In this document: in pieces, positions 5,944 through 8,087 of the stretch
Layout: every line of letters starts with the position of its first letter
Position numbering within the stretch: position 1 is the first letter of the stretch
Assembly (NCBI GenBank): GCA_003217965.1
Contig: QHNB01000198.1
Span: 1 to 8,087 of the forward strand
Reading direction: 5' to 3'
Length of the DNA stretch: 8,087 bases
From: Verrucomicrobiota bacterium
Lineage (GTDB): Bacteria > Verrucomicrobiota > Verrucomicrobiia > Chthoniobacterales > UBA10450
Position numbers and translations under genes: made by a program
Notes under the pieces: model-generated
The model's input: only the letters and a program-made list of their open reading frames with translations
Told to the model about the DNA's origin: nothing
Database searches by the model: none

Positions 5944-6924
5944 TCACTGTCCGCGCACGGTGTTAATGCGGCGGCTGAGCCAGTCAACTTCATCCGTGAA
6001 TCCGGCCGCGCGATCGACTCGTTCGAGTTCCGTATAGCGTTTGAGCACCTCGAAACCGATGCTCCATTGCAGCTTGCGCAGGCAGACCGGGCAAAGATGC
6101 AACGGGCGGCGGTCGCTTTCGACCAGATGATTTGAGCCGTTCATCAGGCAGTTGAAATAGGTGCAATGGGCCAGACCGAACATGTGTCCGGTTTCATGCG
6201 CGAGCACCTTGCAGCTTCGGCGCAGCAAGAGAATGTCGTATCCGGCCGCGCGCGATTCACCGTAAAAGGCCGGATCGTAGCGGGCGAAGCTATAAACACC
6301 AACGCGGTCGCGGAGCGATGCCTGTCCGAAAACGAAATTCCAGGACGGCTCGGGGTAAAGATCTTCCATCGTGATCGCCAGAATGCAGAAAGCGTCCGCG
6401 GGAAGGCGGCTCGTCAAAAAGGTAAGGACATCGCCGGTAAGAATCTGCTGGTTGCCGGTAACGGGATTGCGGCGGGTTTGGAATTTGGAGGACTGAATTG
6501 AAATTGGCGGCAGTGCCTTCACTTCAACGGCGAAGAATGCGGCGGCAAATTCGCGCAGCCTATCAATAGATGGGCTTCGCTCCGGCGCGAAATCGCCGAG
6601 GGGTTGTAAATAAATAATGCGCCGGCTTTGCGTAGGCCGGTTTGGTCGCGAGGTTTTGAATTCATCGAACGTCTGTCCCGGTTCATCGTGAACGGCGAGC
6701 CAGTCGTTCGGTCCCGGGTTTGGAATGGGATCGAAACTGCCGGCATCGGGGGCGAAGGCGCGCTGGACCGGAAGCGGCAGTCCGTTCCGTTCGCCGATCG
6801 CGTCGAGTATCGTCTTTTGACTCGGGGGTGCGAAGGTCATCGCGGCAGCAGCTGTCAAAATTCTGGCGGCCAAGCCGCATTTTTTTAGCATCGATCTGAA
6901 TTCATCACGAAACAAAACAGCCAT
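5944..6924 (-). CDS. Archaemetzincin (AMZ-type) zinc metalloprotease
   Basis: The catalytic site is HETGHMFGLAHC (243-254): zinc ligands H243, H247 and H253 and general base E244. It continues into the archaemetzincin-specific structural zinc site C254-x4-C259 and C278-x2-C281, with the conserved methionine M261 (CLMNGSNHL). Upstream are DAFCILAITMEDLYP (177-191), WNFVFGQASL (195-204) and FARY (213-216), nearly identical to my recollection of human AMZ2. The N-terminal part (AFAPDAGSFDPI, GPNDWLAVH, FDEF) also matches the vertebrate type, so the resemblance runs along the whole chain. Family members are aminopeptidase-like zinc proteases with poorly known substrates. The start is uncertain: ATG 6924 gives 326 residues; ATG 6891 would begin with MLKK and a hydrophobic alanine-rich stretch resembling a weak signal peptide; ATG 6840 gives a 298-residue cytoplasmic form. 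None has a clear ribosome binding site. The gene ends in tandem TGA codons and stands alone, convergent with chaA. Confidence 0.92.
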   Translation of the reverse strand: MAVLFRDEFRSMLKKCGLAARILTAAAAMTFAPPSQKTILDAIGERNGLPLPVQRAFAPDAGSFDPIPNPGPNDWLAVHDEPGQTFDEFKTSRPNRPTQSRRIIYLQPLGDFAPERSPSIDRLREFAAAFFAVEVKALPPISIQSSKFQTRRNPVTGNQQILTGDVLTFLTSRLPADAFCILAITMEDLYPEPSWNFVFGQASLRDRVGVYSFARYDPAFYGESRAAGYDILLLRRSCKVLAHETGHMFGLAHCTYFNCLMNGSNHLVESDRRPLHLCPVCLRKLQWSIGFEVLKRYTELERVDRAAGFTDEVDWLSRRINTVRGQ

Positions 6925-6929
6925 TGGTT

Positions 6930-6949
6930 CACGGCGACCGAGCGCCGTG
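6930..6949. repeat. GC-rich hairpin followed by GCTACA, REP-like element (second type)
   Basis: The arms CACGGCG and CGCCGTG are exact reverse complements around an ACCGAG loop, and GCTACA follows. It lies immediately upstream of the archaemetzincin frame, within ten bases of its longest possible start. The layout (GC-rich stem next to CTAC) matches the hairpin at 2825-2847, although the stem sequences differ. If ATG 6924 were the true start, this hairpin would cover its ribosome binding region, which favours a shorter start. Confidence 0.45.
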
Positions 6950-7041
6950 GCTACAGCGGATTGTACCGGCTCGCTCTGCCGCGGCGCTCTCGGGCATGAT
7001 ACGTCTGAGATCGGGCATCTTAGACAGCGGCTAATCTACCT

Positions 7042-7359
7042 CTATTTTCGGCCAAACACCTCTCGCAGATCGCCTTTCGCACGTTCGAGAACGCGCTTTT
7101 GTTTTTGAGGCAGGTTTTTTCCAGCGCGATTGATGTAGAAATTCAGCATCGACATTGCTGACTGATATGGCGTGCCTTTACGCCGTTTGCTCCTTTGAGC
7201 CGAGCGCTTTAGTGAGAGGGCAATCCGGTGTGGATCGGTCGATTTAAAGACGCTCGACTCAAGATCGAGTGCGTCGCTGTGCTGGGTCACCCTGGCGGAC
7301 CATCGCCGGTTCCTGGATCGGCCTCGAGTTTTCGCTGATTTTTTCGCTGTCCCGCTCAT
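7042..7359 (-). CDS. DUF3175 family small basic protein, function unknown
   Basis: From ATG 7359 the product has 105 residues: a lysine/arginine-rich, probably disordered tail (2-18, AKKSAKTRGRSRNRR) followed by a compact domain. The domain begins with RWSARVTQHSDALDLE (19-34), continues with the VFKSTDPHRIALSLKRSA stretch (37-54) and SAMSMLNFYINRAGKNLP (67-84), and ends in a charged helix with KRVLERAKGDLREVFGR. I recognise this as the DUF3175 pattern from memory; no biochemical role is known to me. The high positive charge and helical content would fit nucleic-acid binding, but that is a guess. The frame runs on to 7470, but the extra 37 residues do not look like a family sequence and are left out. 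It is divergent from the flavodoxin-like gene, with about 183 bases between the starts. Confidence 0.82.
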   Translation of the reverse strand: MSGTAKKSAKTRGRSRNRRWSARVTQHSDALDLESSVFKSTDPHRIALSLKRSAQRSKRRKGTPYQSAMSMLNFYINRAGKNLPQKQKRVLERAKGDLREVFGRK

Positions 7360-7528
7360 CCGTCCGGCAGATGGTCGGATGCGATTTCGGCGGTCATCCG
7401 CCTTCGTGGCCACTACGGCGCGACAGGTAGACCGCCGCTGCGGCAAGATTCGAGGATCGGAGATCGCCACTACAACCCCGCGACTGCGCGCGTGCCCGAG
7501 CGAGACACTGCGTATATTCCTTACCGAC

Positions 7529-7533
7529 AGGAG
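7529..7533 (+). promoter_or_regulatory. Ribosome binding site AGGAG
   Basis: AGGAG nine bases before ATG 7543 fixes the start of the flavodoxin-like gene. A TATATT hexamer at 7513-7518 could be a -10 box, but I see no matching -35 box, so the promoter is not called. Confidence 0.6.
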
Positions 7534-7542
7534 TTCACCGTT

Positions 7543-8087
7543 ATGACTGATGATCCTTCACCCTCTATGCCAGAAGTTCGAACCGGGCAGACGCCCACGA
7601 AGCTCACCAAGGGAGAATACCTGAAACGGTGGCGTCAACGCTTCTACGATCCGGGCTTTGAGAAATGCGATCCGGAATTGGACAGGATCGCCGAAATCGC
7701 TTGGGATGTGTACGATAATTCGCGCAAGGCGCCGCGGACCCGGAAGGCCGGCCCGGGTTTCACTGATCCCGAACATGAACTGCCGATTGAGTGGCTGGAC
7801 GCGCGGCAAGCGATAATCGAAGCCCAGAATCGATATGAATCTGCTGAGTCCCCGTCGCGTGTTCTGCTCATCTGTGCTTCTCCACGCACTGATCAGACCT
7901 GCCCAAGCGAGATATCGAAGACATTTCGCCTTACGCAAGCAGCGAAAGAGATCATCGAGGGAGCCGAAAGATTTGAAGTCGATTTCCTCGATCTCAGTGT
8001 GCTGACGGCGGAATACGGTCGCGTAATTTACCCATGCAAATCATGCGTCTCGACCGCGATGCCGCTCTGTCATTGGCCGTGCAGTTG
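7543..8087 (+). CDS. Flavodoxin-fold NAD(P)H-dependent oxidoreductase with N-terminal extension; 3' end missing
   Basis: The gene starts at ATG 7543 behind AGGAG and is still open at the right edge after 181 complete codons. Residues 1-105 form a hydrophilic extension (with KLTKGEYLKRWRQRFYDP and DPEHELPIEWLDARQAI) that I do not recognise. The flavodoxin-like domain begins at 106 with RVLLICASPRTDQTCPSE: the first strand and then a serine/threonine-rich loop in the place where this family binds FMN phosphate. FEVDFLDLSVL (144-154) is the second strand. The last visible part, YPCKSCVSTAMPLCHWPC (163-180), has C165-x2-C168 and C176-x3-C180, a cysteine pattern that I associate with NADPH-dependent FMN reductase/iron-sulfur flavoprotein-like members. 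It may reduce quinones or other small electrophiles with FMN. No signal peptide is visible. Family call good; substrate and full length unknown. Confidence 0.82.
   Translation, partial: MTDDPSPSMPEVRTGQTPTKLTKGEYLKRWRQRFYDPGFEKCDPELDRIAEIAWDVYDNSRKAPRTRKAGPGFTDPEHELPIEWLDARQAIIEAQNRYESAESPSRVLLICASPRTDQTCPSEISKTFRLTQAAKEIIEGAERFEVDFLDLSVLTAEYGRVIYPCKSCVSTAMPLCHWPCS

Noticed and set aside
6990..7018. 8-bp direct repeat TCGGGCAT (6990-6997 and 7011-7018)
   Set aside because: It is too short and has only two copies in GC-rich DNA; no flanking mobile gene makes it a target-site duplication.
7360..7470. N-terminal extension of the DUF3175 protein
   Set aside because: It is arginine-rich without family features; ATG 7359 gives the expected compact protein.

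Overview
The window looks like part of a bacterial chromosome from an environmental (probably soil) organism. It carries nine protein genes, all with recognisable family features or a recognisable fold type, and no RNA genes, insertion sequences, CRISPR arrays or phage genes that I can see. No gene-free stretch exceeds about 260 bases. The short GC-rich hairpins ending in 'CTAC' between genes, the medium GC of most genes, and the mix of DUF3175, NTF2-like and archaemetzincin genes remind me of Verrucomicrobia (Chthoniobacterales type). That assignment is inference only.

Layout. (1) Bases 1-1322: the 3' part of a selenium-binding protein / methanethiol oxidase gene, very GC-rich and open at the left edge. 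(2) From 1322/1331 to 2008: a multi-pass, histidine-rich membrane protein whose start touches the stop of the first gene. It is followed at 2045-2764 by a class I SAM-dependent methyltransferase on the same strand. (3) 2975-3800: two small single-domain proteins, an ABM-type ferredoxin-like monooxygenase candidate and a SnoaL/NTF2-like protein. (4) 4060-4536 (minus) and 4773-5906 (plus): a divergent pair, an exported histidine phosphatase and a ChaA-type calcium/sodium:proton antiporter. (5) 5944-6924 (minus): an archaemetzincin zinc protease strikingly like the animal AMZ proteins, convergent with chaA. (6) 7042-7359 (minus) and 7543 to the right edge (plus): a divergent pair, a basic DUF3175 protein and a flavodoxin-fold oxidoreductase cut by the window end.

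How the genes may work together. The clearest functional unit is the first one. Methanethiol oxidases of the SELENBP/MtoX family degrade CH3SH to formaldehyde, H2S and H2O2, and are metal (copper) dependent. The translationally linked membrane protein has histidines in several membrane segments and a His-rich loop, so it could handle metal for that enzyme. The remaining genes look like ordinary short transcription units for ion homeostasis, small-molecule oxidation and protein turnover rather than one pathway.

The most notable structural feature is an abrupt change in base and codon use about 25 codons into the membrane-protein gene, near base 1400. Left of it nearly every third codon position is G or C; right of it usage is mixed. 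This means either a recombination or transfer boundary or a chimeric assembly join, and it should be resolved before the gene pair is interpreted.
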